From NCBI GenBank assembly GCA_036924085.1, contig JAVGWX010000004.1, positions 81,657,441 through 81,721,440 on the forward strand: a stretch of 64,000 nucleotides of DNA, written 5' to 3'. The notes below the pieces were generated by a model. The model made no database searches. It saw nothing but the letters and a program-made list of their open reading frames with translations, and was not told where the DNA came from. This document shows positions 1-9,904 of the stretch, piece by piece (the first letter of the stretch is position 1; each line of letters starts with the position of its first letter). The translations under genes and the position numbers were made by a program. Origin of the DNA: Ariolimax columbianus. Taxonomy: Eukaryota; Mollusca; Gastropoda; Stylommatophora; Arionidae.

Positions 1-204
1 TTATGAGAAAATGTGTAAAAACAAATACGTTTGTGCTAAAACAGAAACCTTTTGTTGGTTTTGGTGAAAAAGAACCCACATACGTTGCTCAGTCAATGTG
101 CCAAAATAGAAACGAAACATCGGTATTAGTACCAAATATGTAATAAACGGGAAGCTTCTTAATGTCCAGCTAAACTAAAATAAATTTTAAAAAAATGTTT
201 AATT

Positions 205-463
205 CATTTTTTGGTTTGTTTTGCGTGCTCCTTCTTTCTCTATTCCCCAAGGCGGGGGTATGTTGCACTGCGGTTTTTATTTTGCGCCTGACAGCCCAGT
301 GCATCCGACTTCGGCATGCATTTTATGTAAGGGTCTACTTCCTCCTGCATTTTCTAAGGGTTTGTTTACCCGGGGTAATGGCCTGTGCTGTGATGGGGAT
401 TGAACCCAGCACCTTCAAGTTGTGAGCCGTGTCACTTAACAATTACTAGCCTACACAATCCCC
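205..463 (-). mobile_element. SINE1 copy, tRNA-headed
   Basis: On the minus strand it begins with a tRNA-like head (GGCTAGTAATTGTTAAGTGA, then B box GGGTTCAATCC near 394-404) and ends in an A-rich tail near 205. The body matches the copies at 20929-21178 (plus), 51705-51948 (minus) and, partially, 955-1105. Bases 1-204 show nothing recognisable. Confidence 0.8.
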
Positions 464-764
464 TGAAATGAAAATAAATGAACAAGGGGACACTTGTCAG
501 GGAAACAGAAGAAACACTATAGAGACTCCTTAAAAATGTCTCTGAAAACCTTCAACACTGATGTCACCTTCTGGGAGATGTTTGCATAGAACCGCTCTGT
601 CTGGCACGCTACCATCACACAAGGTGCTCTGATCACATGATGACCCCCACAGCAGACTGATCATATGTCTGCCCCAAGTGCGGCAGATTAGTAGAGGAAC
701 GACTAAGAAGAAGATTGTAAGGTAAAGATAGTCACGTAGGAGACACTGCTGTTAGAGATGAAGT

Positions 765-890
765 GTACTAGAGTTCAGCTTGTTTATCAGCTGGGGTAGT
801 CAGTTCCCTATCTTGCTGCCTTTCTTTCCCTAACAATAATCTAGGTACTCATTTACAGCAACTTGGAGTGGAGCTTGTGGATAATGAGGA
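765..890 (-). mobile_element. SINE3 fragment (body only)
   Basis: Matches the SINE3 copy at 48125-48312: AGCTTGTTTATCAGCTGGGG, CTTTCCCTA and ACCCATTTACAGC-type blocks in the same order. The tRNA-like head is eroded or missing here. Confidence 0.6.
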
Positions 891-954
891 TAAATCTCAG
901 TGTCCTTGCTGTAAGAATGGAATAATTTCTTTTTTCATTGTCCTTGATTTCTAA

Positions 955-1105
955 GGTGGAGTGCATTGTACTGTTTTGCACTTCATGGGCCAGTGCATCC
1001 AACTTCAGCATGCATTTTTAATGGATGCACTTCACATATGAAAACTAACTTGCTGAATCCAAACATACGCATGCTTGGGTTGTGAGCTGAGTCACTAAAG
1101 CCTTC
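955..1105 (-). mobile_element. Degenerate SINE1 fragment
   Basis: Contains the SINE1 blocks GCCAGTGCATCCAACTTCAG and GTTGTGAGCTGAGTCACT with most of the middle missing. Confidence 0.6.
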
Positions 1106-1218
1106 CCTCCCCAGCCCTTCTCATCACTGTATATTATTTGGGAATAAACAAATGAATTACTAATTTTCCTCAGGATTGACAAAGAAGTATCATTACTCTA
1201 ACGTTGATCTTGACCTAC

Positions 1219-1386
1219 CTCTTGATAGACAGACCTCAAAACCAGTGCTACCAGACCCATTTGTTCTGAGACCTGCACCACATGATAAGCAGGAAGTGCG
1301 GCCAAAATTTGGCTGGAATGTTCCAATCTGGCATGTCTTGCATGGCTTTTGTCCAGAAGTTGAGACTGATCCTGGCTCACACATTT
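1219..1386 (-). CDS. SCUBE-like exon 16: second GCC2/GCC3 module
   Basis: 168 nt, phase 1-1, acceptor TTCTATTCTCAG, donor AGAG/GTAGGT. Encodes MCEPGSVSTSGQKPCKTC.IGTFQPNFGRTSCLSCGAGL...GSTGFEVC. GT-F/Y-QP-x-x-GRTSC-x-x-CG-G-L is the second SCUBE GCC2 module. No further exon is visible between 1218 and 1, so the gene continues outside the window. Confidence 0.92.
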
Positions 1387-1664
1387 CTGAGAATAGAATA
1401 AAGAAAGAAACTGCTTTATGCTATTGCTTGTGCATATATCAGCTGCTGGCTTTAGATGATCAATTTTGACTCGAGTCATACTTAAGTTGCTTGCTTACGA
1501 GTATTGAGTATTAAGTTACTTAAGTTGTAAGTTACTTAACTCGACTGACTTGTAACTTAGACAACAATTTGATGAGATGAGTTGTCCTGCTATTCAGTTC
1601 CTGCTTTAACTAAGAGAGAAGGCGTACACCTTCCAAGAAACAAAAGCACGAAACGGTGGGTAAT

Positions 1665-1975
1665 CTTGTTGTTGAAGGAATGCCCAAAATGGGTAGATGT
1701 ACCCTTAAAAAAATACAATTTAATGGCGATTTGTTGTAGCTTTTCTGACATTCCGAGCGTGCTAATGAAGATGGACCGGGGTCATCCAGGCGGTTGTGCT
1801 ATATTTAGCTTCATCTGTGTGTTGCTCATTACTACAGGGATCATGTCTATCCTTCACCTTGCTAGACGGCTGCCATAAAAACAGCCTGTTTCCAGGAAGG
1901 ACTGAGGAGAAGCCAAGGTGAGGGTCTTGGCCAGTATATTTTGCCTGACCCTGATTAACATGTCTGTGCAAGTTC
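1665..1975 (-). mobile_element. RepA copy, 5'-truncated
   Basis: Reads as reverse-complement RepA: tail TTGTTGTTGAAGGAATGCCCA near 1665, CATTCCGAGCGTGCTAATGAAG, the hairpin block CAGCCTGTTTCCAGGAAGG, then CCAGTATATTTTGCCTGACC. Ends inside the 37-bp repeat unit. Confidence 0.8.
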
Positions 1976-2055
1976 CAAGCAGCTCCTGATCTCAAGAGAG
2001 GTGAGATCGTGTACCTAGTCCTATTGGAGACATACAATAAATTGATGAACCTTTG

Positions 2056-2091
<36 letters not shown>

Positions 2092-2108
2092 TACATACAT
2101 ACATAAAA
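2056..2108. repeat. CATA/TA microsatellite
   Basis: CATA repeats with a central TATATATA run, directly beyond the 3' end of the RTE-like LINE remnant, so it may be that element's expanded 3' tail. Confidence 0.85.
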
Positions 2109-2119
2109 TAATACTTCTT

Positions 2120-3012
2120 ATATTTGGTTATCCTGTTTTGCCTTCTAGCGTCTATGAAGAGATCTATAGAACAAATCCTATTGTGTGCCTCATGCACAGT
2201 GTCATTCACCGCCTCATATATTTCCGTAAGCCACCTTTTCATGGTCAATCTTTGGCCTTGAATTCGCTGTATCTAAATAGAATTGCTGGTTGGATGGTGA
2301 TGTGTGGTGGTAGTCCTGTTACGTGAGCAAACCATTTTAGTTGCTGTCATTTGATGTAGTCTAATACTGGTGTTCCCACCATTATCCTGATGTCATCGCT
2401 TCTGAGCCTGTCTTCTTGTTACGCCAATATTTTTAACAGGCATTTGATTTCTGCTGTTACGATGTGTTGTTTTTCAATTGTTGTTAGAGTCGAGTTTTGA
2501 CATTAGTAGCCTAGTATTGGGGCTAAAATTGTGTTGTACAAAACTCTTTTGGTATTTATTGTCACATGCTTGCAATCAAGCATTGGTGTTAATTACCCGA
2601 TGATCTGATTTGCCATATTGCATCTTTGATGGATTTCCGCTCTGATTCTTTTGTCTGCTGATAACGTGCTCCTGAAGCATGTGAAATTTTTCATTTGTTT
2701 AGATATGCTGGTTTGCAAGGAAGATATTGGTTTGTCTTGCTCGTCTAGATATTTTCATGACTTCAGTATTTTCTATGTTGATTTTCATTTTTTTTTTTTT
2801 ACATGTTGCATGTAGTTTGTCAATATGTTGGTGCAATTGTATTTCTATAGTTGCTATGACAGCTTGATTGTCTGTGAAAAGAAATTTGTTTAGTAGTTCA
2901 CAAATGTTGCTATCTTCAATTAGTTTGACTGTTTTACATATGTTGTCTGCGTATATGATGAGCAACAAAGGGGGTAGCCGACATATTTGCCGTGAAATTT
3001 TTGCTGAGAATC
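2120..3012 (-). mobile_element. RTE-like LINE remnant, 3' part (reverse transcriptase)
   Basis: Minus-strand translation gives reverse transcriptase thumb sequence: PPLLLIIYADN, FTDNQAVIAT (decayed F-x-DD-Q), KMKINIENTEVMKISRR, then in other frames a YLGSTISAD-like block, TKRVLYNTILAPILGY and KRWLTEIYEA. Several frameshifts and stops show it is dead. Its upstream part is at 5290-5458; the two were separated by the insertion at 3025-5289. Confidence 0.8.
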
Positions 3013-3024
3013 CGGTTATTGTTC
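3013..3024. repeat. Target-site duplication, left copy
   Basis: CGGTTATTGTTC, identical to 5290-5301. Removing 3025-5289 plus one copy restores colinear reverse transcriptase sequence between the two LINE halves (SQCPV ... TITGF ... PPLLL). Confidence 0.85.
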
Positions 3025-4557
3025 TTCTTCTTCTTCGTACGCTGTCAAACGTCAACGTGTATTTTTTTAGAAAAAAGCAGCGGTCATCCTGAGGCTGTCG
3101 ACACTGCTTCCCTTCTTTATCTAAATTGAGGCTTTCTGTTTTGTTTTTCCAGCTGTCTCTTGTTATTTGGTTTAGTGTTCTTTTGTATTTCGCCATGATG
3201 GCCTTGAGGGTGATATTTGCCTCCATAGATTGTTCTCGCTCTGCCATGTTCCTGGCATTTGAGACTTCATCCTCCGCTTTCTGCAGTTCATCATTGCAAT
3301 TTGGCTTGTAGTTTTTCCTTGCCCCTCTTGGGATGGTTTCGGTGGCTGCTTGCATTATTGCTTTGCTTAGGCTTTCCACCATAGGTTACATATTGTTATT
3401 CCGTGTGTTGATGGTTTCACACAGCCCATCTGTCAGCATTGCAAATCTGTCCCAGTTGTCTCGTTTATAGTTCCAACGTGGGAGTGGTTTTATTTCCTGT
3501 GGGCCTACTTCCATATCAATTTCTAGCCTAATTGGCCTGTGGTCGCTACCTGCCAATTGGTTGAGCACCTTGGCGGTCTATTTTATGGTGAATATCCACC
3601 GTGGAAAAGGCCAAGTCTGGAGTAGAGGTGGTATGCCATGTTCTAGAATAGAAGCTAGAGCTGTCCTCCGGCCTATTGATAAGATAGAGATTTGTGTCTA
3701 TCCCCCAGTCTTCCACTTCGTCACCCCTGTTGTCTGTGTCCGAATATCCCCATCTCTCCGAGTGGCTGTTGAAGTCTCCAACTACTAGGCAGCTGGAGTC
3801 CTTGATTTCCATATTCGAGAGCGACAGGTCTTTGTTGGGTGGGCCATACAGGCTGAAGATGCGGATCTTCGTTTCTTGTGTCATTATGTCGACTCCTACA
3901 ATTTCTACTTGTCCAGTGTGATTGACAGCTACCGCGCTACTCGGTATGCAGTTATGTGTCAGTAACAGAACCCCTCCTTTGTGACCTTCTCTATCAAGAC
4001 GGAAGGTCTGGTATCCTCTGAATGAGAATTTGTGGTTGTTGTTGAGGTGCATTTCTTGGATACATGCCATGTCAATCTTGCCTTCATGCAGATGATGTGT
4101 TAGGGAAAGCTTTTTGTTAATGACTCCCTCTGCATTACACTGTGGTATTCTGAGGGTCTTGGGTTTTTGGTCAATAGTTTTTGCCCCAGCACCTTGTGCC
4201 TTGATTCCACAGCACATGGGTGGGTGACCACCAGTAGCATTGGGTGGGCCCCTTCGAGGCGTGGGTCCCGGCACTCTTGCTGCCCGGCGGGACTCCACAG
4301 GATGAGCACCATACTTTTTTCTGTTAGGTTGTAACGTCATCATACAGCGATATACGTTGCACTGTTTTGTTAAGCCTATGGCCTAGTGCATCCGATTTCA
4401 ACAGGCGTTTCTGTAGGGATGCGCTCCTTAGCCTTTGGCTGTCCCCAGCCTATCTGCAAGGCAGCAGTTGTTTGTGGTCAGAGTTGTCTCTCTTAGAGTA
4501 GTTGTCTTGCAAGGACTATCGAGTCTTCACCACTCGTGTCTATAGGGTGTGGTGATG
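3025..4557 (-). mobile_element. LINE A: I-like LINE with internal deletion
   Basis: Same family as LINE C. On the minus strand it starts at the shared 5' end (ATCATCACCACACCCTATAG), runs through a 5' UTR, then an AP endonuclease domain (CIQEMHLNNNHKF, GDFNSHSERWGYSD, STPDLAFST, SDHRPIRLE; main frames 3546-4343 and 3386-3568) and the linker TESLNLDKEG near 3120. There it jumps to the 3' end, GCGTACGAAGAAG with a GAA tail. Reverse transcriptase and RNase H are missing. Frameshifts near 3560 and 3385 make it non-functional. Confidence 0.88.
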
Positions 4558-4904
4558 ATATGATGGACTGTATATACTAGTTTGTACTGTCCCGGAAGAG
4601 AGGCAGTGCAGTGTGTCTGTGTCCCAGGATCGTCACGTCCTGCCAGAAACGTAGCATATGCATGTGAATGGGGTATCTCTTTGTTCCCTTTATTTTCTCG
4701 GCTTCTCTGCAGTGATGGTATGCCTAGCATTCCCCGCCACCTGGGAGGTTGTCACAATAGGGCAGAGGTGCAATGTCCACTGGCCTGCATCTCTTCTGCG
4801 TCCATTGGGATGACTGATAGCAGACAGAGGTAAAGAGCGAGGCAGGAGGGCATTTAACCAGGGGACAAGCCTGGTCATGGCACGGAGATGTTGTTCGCCT
4901 GGTG
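4558..4904 (-). other. 3' ETS-like rDNA spacer joined to LINE A
   Basis: Lies between the 28S 3' end and the LINE A 5' end, same strand. It opens with a strong hairpin at 4885-4918 (GAGATGT-GTTCGC / GCGAAC-ACATCTC), placed like the stem processed just after 28S in other eukaryotes. The rest is unlike anything else in the window. Calling it 3' ETS is inferred from its position. Confidence 0.55.
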
Positions 4905-5280
4905 TGCGAACACATCTCATGATCAAGGGCTGAGTCTCAACAGGTCGCAGTGAGGTGGCTGCTCTACTGCTTACGACACCCCGACCGAGAACTAAGTCTT
5001 CTACTAGTGGTTTCACACCTCAACGCCGTATGGGGTGAATATGGGGCAGCTCCCCGCCCGCTTTGATCGGTGGGACGGCAGAGACCTCTTTCTGCGGCTC
5101 GACCGGGTCAGGCTGAGACGCGAGCCCCAGGTCCCAACCATATCGTTGCCTCCTGTCGCAGTGGTGCTGAGATTCAGAGTGGGATTCCGGCTTAGAGGCG
5201 TTCGGCCATAATCCCTCAGATGGTAGCCTCGCACCATTGGCTTAACAGCCAAGCACGTGGACCAAGTGTCTGAGACCTGT
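4905..5280 (-). pseudogene. 28S rRNA 3'-terminal fragment
   Basis: The minus strand reads CAGACACTTGG, GTGCTTGGCTG, AAGCCAATGG, GCTACCATCTGAGGGATTAT and GAACGCCTCTAAG (plus 5191-5203), then, after a variable region, GGTCGGGGTGTCGTA, GCAGTAGAGCAGC and CACTGCGACCTGTTGA. These are the conserved blocks of the last approx. 400 nt of metazoan 28S rRNA, in order. It is 5'-truncated, somewhat diverged and embedded between transposon sequences, so it is a retrotransposed or transduced copy, not rDNA. Alternative: an rRNA-derived SINE. Confidence 0.9.
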
Positions 5281-5289
5281 CAATAGTAG

Positions 5290-5301
5290 CGGTTATTGTT
5301 C
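5290..5301. repeat. Target-site duplication, right copy
   Basis: CGGTTATTGTTC, identical to 3013-3024; bounds the 28S/LINE A chimeric insertion on its 28S side (a short TAG-containing filler lies at 5281-5289). Confidence 0.85.
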
Positions 5302-5458
5302 AAACAGGGCACTGGCTATCAATGTACAGACTTGTGCATAGATTGATTAGGTGATCATTTATTCAATAGTGAGCCAATATTTTCCATAGATGTTGTTTAT
5401 CTACTCGGTCTAAAGCTTTTTCTTGATCTACAAATGCAATTAATAAAATAACCCTTGG
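5290..5458 (-). mobile_element. RTE-like LINE remnant, 5' part (reverse transcriptase)
   Basis: The minus strand gives AFVDQEKALDRVDKQHLW, ILAHY, INDHLINL and LYIDSQCPV, the reverse transcriptase core containing the first catalytic aspartate region (F-V-D-x-E-K-A-x-D). It breaks at the target duplication and resumes at 3012. Confidence 0.85.
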
Positions 5459-5929
5459 TAACTAAAAATAGAAAAAAACTGGCTGTTTGGGCAACAACTG
5501 TAAAGATAATGAAATTCCTAACTAATATTGGCTGGAATGAAACTCAAAGTGAATGGCCTTTCCATGAATCAAAGACACAACAGTCCTATCCTCTGTTGTT
5601 TATCATATCTACACTCTTGATTGCAATTATTGATGACCTCTACACCCCCACAGGGTTAGAAGAGGAGTGACTAATTGAAGTAACTTGCCCTGACTTGCTG
5701 AAAGCAAAGCAGAATCTGTCAGCTTACGTCTAATACATATAAAACATTAAAGATTTCAATTGATTGGCTACCGCAAATAGGTGACATACGAGGTGAAGCC
5801 AAAAAGTAACCTTAATATTGTTTCATTTACATAAACATGTTTTGACTCCTCACCGTAGATGACCGACACAATATGCCTCTCACGTGTAAGCGAACTTAGT
5901 TGTTGTTTTGCAAAGGCTTCCTAAAGGAA
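5459..5929. other. Unassigned intronic stretch
   Basis: AT-rich, no convincing coding sequence. GAGGTGAAGCCAAAAAGTAACC at 5790-5811 vaguely resembles a mariner-type end, but no partner was found. Confidence 0.4.
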
Positions 5930-6530
5930 GTCAACTGTAGTGGTGACCCTATACTCTGGATGGAGCGAAAAATGGACAAGAAGAGTGACAAGAAGAGAAC
6001 CTGGCATAATCAACAGAACCAACATGCTATGGGCCCTAGAGGGAAGGCAAAAGAGTGGCTGACCTACGATGTTGAAATGGAAGCCGTGAACCACAGCTGG
6101 AGAATTTTTAAATGATGGCATCAGATCAGGTGAAGTGGAGGAAGTTTACTGTGCCCTTAAAGACAACATCAAGTGTAATGGTCAATGAATGCAAGGCCTA
6201 TCACTGACCAAGGATCCAAGAAGGATGGCCTCAGACTAGGTGAAGTGGAAGGAGTTTGTTGTTCCCTTAAAGATGACACCAAGTGTGATGATCAATGAAT
6301 GAAAGGCCAATCACTGACGAAGGATCTACGAAGGATGGCCTCAGACCAGGTGAAGAGGAGGAAGTTTGTAGTGCCCTTAAAGACATGACAAGGTCACTGA
6401 ACACTTTGTAAATCACTGACAAAGGATCTACGAAGAATGGCCTGAGCCCAGGTGAAGTGGAGGGAGTTTGCTGCTACCCTAAAAAACACCACAAGGTCAC
6501 TGAACGCTTTGCCAATCGTTGACCAAGCAT
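5930..6530 (+). repeat. LINE-derived repeat with approx. 100-bp tandem units
   Basis: 5930-6105 resembles 30055-30165 (ATGCTATGGGCCCTAGAGG). From about 6110 a unit reading GATGGCCTCAGACCAGGTGA... AAGTTTG... CCCTTAAAGAC... is repeated about four times. One frame reads ASDQVKWRKF, like the last residues of LINE reverse transcriptase ORFs, so a coding end seems to have been tandemly amplified. Its reverse complement forms the array at 29010-29570. Confidence 0.7.
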
Positions 6531-6578
6531 CTAGAAGACGAAGAAGAAATGCAACCAGTGATCACAAATAAATATTAC

Positions 6579-6743
6579 CATTGCACTGAGATTGAGTAGA
6601 TGACCCTTCCACCCCTGACCCTGGAAGTCTGTTAGGACATTCCTTACATGACAGCTGACCCTCCTCATCTTGGAATGTTCCACGAAGGCACAGCTGACAT
6701 TTCTTGGTCTTACTGCTGTAAAACGTCCCAAGGGAGCAGGCAA
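6579..6743 (-). CDS. SCUBE-like exon 15: GCC2/GCC3 cysteine module
   Basis: 165 nt, phase 1-1, acceptor AATTTTACAG, donor AATG/GTAATA. Encodes ACSLGTFYSSKTKKCQLCLRGTFQDEEGQLSCKECP followed by a G/S-rich stretch and QCN. The G-T-F-Q-D-E-G-Q-x-S-C-x-x-C-P signature is diagnostic of the GCC2/GCC3 (ephrin-receptor-like) module found in SCUBE. Confidence 0.93.
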
Positions 6744-6936
6744 CTGTAAAATTTAAAAAATACAAAAATTAGTGGCAATGATTGCTAGGTCATGTACATT
6801 TTAATTTCCACTGGCCACCAATATTATGGCAGATGGGTTGGAAAGAATAAGTCCACTGTAGTCTTCTTTTGCAAAAAAAATAGAATGCGGTCAGTTTAGT
6901 TCCGAACAATAAGCTGATTAACACATGAATCTAAAA

Positions 6937-7150
6937 TTGTACTTAAGATGCGAATCAATGGCAAGAAAGAGATAGTGCTGAAAGATAACCAGTTTAGATT
7001 TTACAAGGCCTGACGTACACATGATGTCATCGAATCATTGCGGCTTCTTGCAGAAAAAATGATAGATCAATGACGGCCACTGTCTGTCCTAGTTTCACTA
7101 ATCGATTTCCGGAGTCATCCTAACTCACATGTCATGATCTTTCTCTTTAT
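6937..7150 (+). mobile_element. LINE reverse transcriptase fragment
   Basis: Plus-strand translation gives VLKMRI, KEIVLKDNQFRFYKA, DVIESLRLLAEKMID and VSLIDFR with stops, matching the Q-F-G-F-R-K-G-x-x-T-x-D-A-I block of LINE reverse transcriptases. Confidence 0.65.
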
Positions 7151-7370
7151 AGATTTTGTTAGTCCACGTTTAACACTGGTAACAGAGCATTAGCATTAGT
7201 GTGTAAGTAGTCTTTTTGTGGACATGTTTATGTTAATGTGTTTCAATAAAAAGGTGAATCAATCAATATTAGTTACATTTAGCATTTCAGTGTCTGAACA
7301 TGTTTGCATATAGTGAAGCAAAAATAAACTACATCAATATTGTTCTTCTTTTTGTTGTTCACTGTCAAAT

Positions 7371-8112
7371 AATCACATCTATTTCTCTCACAAACTTTGC
7401 AGTCCATCTGACTTTTCTCATCACATACAGATAATCCCCCAAAGAACCACATCTATTTCTCTCACAAACTTTGCAGTCCATCTGACTTTTCTCATCACAT
7501 ACAGATAATCCCCCAAAGAACCACATCTATTTCTCTCACAAACTTTGCAGTCCATCTCAGACTTCTCTCATCACATACAGATAATCCTCCAAAGAACCAC
7601 ATCTATTTCTCTCACAAACTTTGCAGTCCATCTCAGACTTCTCTCATCACATACAGATAATCCTCCAAAGAACCACATCTATTTCTCTCACAAACTTTGC
7701 AGTCCATCTCAGACTTCTCTCATCACATACAGATAATCCTCCAAAGAACCACATCTATTTCTCTCACAAACTTTGCAGTCCATCTCAGACTTTTCTCATC
7801 ACATACAGATAATCCCCCAAAGAACCCCATCTATTTCTCTCACAAACTTTGCAGTCCATCTCAGACTTTTCTCATCACATACAGATAATGCCCCAAAGAA
7901 CCACATCTATTTCTCTCACAAACTTTGCAGTCCATCTCAGACTTTTCTCATCACATACAGATAATCCCCCAAAGAACCACATCTATTTCTCTCACAAACT
8001 TTGCAGTCCATCTCAGACTTTTCTCATCACATACAGATAATCCTCCAAAGAACCACATCTATTTCTCTCACAAACTTTGCAGTCCGTCTCAGACTTCTCT
8101 CATCACCAGACA
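7371..8112 (+). repeat. 76-bp minisatellite, about ten units
   Basis: Unit CACATCTATTTCTCTCACAA...CAGATAATCC(C/T)CCAAAGAAC. The first units are 74 bp (CATCTGAC instead of CATCTCAGAC); the rest are 76 bp. Because 76 is not a multiple of three, each copy presents the same short open frame in a different frame; the repeated small ORFs are not genes. Confidence 0.95.
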
Positions 8113-8329
8113 CTTCATCCTGCAATTAGATCCCAATTGTAGAGAGGCATTTTGTCCCTCTGAGCCATCTGACCTGAGGAACATGTTTCACCATTTGTTT
8201 GTTCTCTCCATTTGGGAACATTGTTGTGTGTCCCATTTTTAATTTGTTGCACAGATGATTTTTTCAGTCTGCAGTGATCTGCTTACCTTCTGAATGTTGT
8301 CATGAGATCTCTTCTTGGCAAGGTGTAGT

Positions 8330-8530
8330 ATAACTTAATGTCTTTATACTGGTTTAGAAGACTCTGCAGAGTCTGTATACAACCAGTTCCATTTACACCA
8401 CCTTGCTCTAGAAGCTGTACGCATCCAATCTATTCTTAAATGCATTAACCGTCTTCTGTTATATCAGATTCTGGGTGTTCTATGTGCCATTTATCTTTTG
8501 AGTTTATCACTTTTTCTTTCCTAAACATGT
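8330..8530 (-). mobile_element. CR1 3'-end fragment
   Basis: Reverse complement of the CR1 3' terminus: TTAACTTAATGTCTTTATAC, TGGTTTAGAAGACTCTGCAG, then ATCCAATCTATTCTTAAATGC, as in the element at 39330-42236. Confidence 0.8.
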
Positions 8531-8544
8531 AAATCTGTCTTAAC

Positions 8545-8795
8545 TTAGGTTTTGTTTCCTACCTCTTTAGCTAGTCTATCTGCCTCCCCATTTCTATGTA
8601 TCTTACAGTGTACAAGAAGTTGCAGAATTTTCATTTTTGAAAATGTAGCTGGTATTTAGGAGTGTCTCAGATAGGCTGTCAAATTTTGTATTTTTAACTA
8701 AATCAATATTAATTGTCTGAATGGCTTCTGAGAAGGCTGTGTCAGACTGAGATGATATATGCCCACTGCCGCAAAAAGAAAATATCTAACCTTTA
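8545..8795 (-). mobile_element. LINE RNase H fragment
   Basis: The minus strand gives SDTAFSEAIQTIN (decayed substrate-strand block) and, after a frameshift, HCKIHRNGEADRLAKEVGN, the conserved H-x-x-x-x-G-N-E-x-A-D-x-L-A-K end of an RNase H domain. Confidence 0.7.
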
Positions 8796-8848
8796 GGGCA
8801 GAAGAGTTTCTATCTCATGGCATGGCACACCATCCGATTCATAATGAT

Positions 8849-9195
8849 GTTGTTTGCGAATGCCCACAATGAGTAGTTTACTCTTTTTTGCACCCTGAAA
8901 AGGACGTTAAGTGGCAGGTTGCAGTAGCTTTCCTCACATCCTGAGAGTGTTGATGAAGGTAGACCGGGATCCTCCAGGCGGTTGTACTATACTTGACTTC
9001 ATCTGTGTGTCACTCACTACTATGCGGATCACATCGATTCCTCAACTCGTTAGCTAGGCTGCCATGAAAACAGCCCGTTTCCAGGGAGGGCTATTAGGAA
9101 GCCAAGGTGAAGTCTTAGCCAGTATGTTCTGCCTGACCCTGACTAACATGTCTGATCAGTATATTGTGCCTGACCAGACGTTAGTCTTCCTCCCC
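8849..9195 (-). mobile_element. RepA, full-length copy with 12-bp TSD
   Basis: Complete reverse-complement RepA (347 bp), flanked by ATTCATAATGAT at 8837-8848 and 9196-9207. Contains the hairpin block (CAGCC...GGCTG), CCTCCAGGCGGTTGT, and at its 5' end the GACTAACATGTCTGATCAG unit and CTGACCAGACGTTAGTCTTC. No ORF. The exact duplications define both ends of the element and show it moves as a retroposon. Confidence 0.9.
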
Positions 9196-9449
9196 ATTCA
9201 TAATGATAATTAAAAACATACATTGTTGAATAACAATACATAAGTGCAAGAAGAGCTTTCATTGAGTAATCAAACTTAAAGGAATTGAAAGAAATGAAGT
9301 CCAAAACACAAATGATACTCAACTCCAATGTAAAGTCAATCCAACTGTATGATTCTGAAATATTGAGATCAACAAAAACAATAACCAAAAAGGTACACAC
9401 TTTCATAAATGGGTGCTGAAATGCATTGATTGATTGAACGATCACTTAC

Positions 9450-9553
9450 TACAAGTGCTATTAACCAGCTGCATGCCCTCTCTGCATATCTCCTTGATGT
9501 TCTGGTCAAGCTTCAAACTCTTTTTAACAGGGAGAAACTCTTGGTTTCCAAAT
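9450..9553 (-). CDS. SCUBE-like exon 14: linker before GCC2 modules
   Basis: 104 nt, phase 2-1, acceptor TCCCTATCTCAG, donor TGTA/GTAAGT. Encodes FGNQEFLPVKKSLKLDQN and EICREGMQLVNSTC. The vertebrate counterpart ends AC-G-x-G-x-V-x-x-S-K-C, here IC-R-E-G-M-Q-L-V-N-S-T-C. It is the first cysteine pair of the following GCC2-type repeat and reads straight into exon 15. Confidence 0.82.
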
Positions 9554-9904
9554 CTGAGATAGGGAACATTAAGAAAGATCAGGAAATAACCCGGTTATAA
9601 GAGGGTAAGGACTGCTATAGGGCTTATCTAAATAAAGAGGAATGCCTGCAACAAAGCCAAGCATACCTACACCTGATATCCCTATTTCCCCAAGCTCTGC
9701 TCTGGAAGTGGCAAGCAACAGGTGCCAACAAACCAGTCCCCACAAGACTATATGGCTAAAATCTTATTAGACTATTTGTGAGGCAAACCCTACATCAGCC
9801 TCTGGCTGAGCAGGCCCTCCATTAAATGAGGCAGATGCTGGGCCCACCAAACCGTGGACATGTCTCGATTCCCATTGAGACCTCGCGCAAGAAGCATCCC
9901 TGGT
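9554..9904. other. Unassigned intronic stretch
   Basis: Start of intron-13 sequence next to exon 14. A plus-strand frame with KEECLQQSQAYL is visible, but nothing recognisable. Confidence 0.4.

Noticed and set aside
4690..5252. ORFs across the 28S/spacer fragment
   Set aside because: They are frames through rRNA-derived sequence.
4905..5280. Possible functional rRNA gene
   Set aside because: Only the last approx. 400 nt of 28S, diverged, bounded by transposon sequence and target duplications.
5790..5811. Mariner-like terminal sequence GAGGTGAAGCCAAAAAGTAACC
   Set aside because: No matching inverted terminus or transposase remnant was found nearby.
7545..8242. Series of overlapping small ORFs with identical MQSISDFSHHIQI starts
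   Set aside because: They are the 76-bp minisatellite read in rotating frames; no splice or protein evidence.
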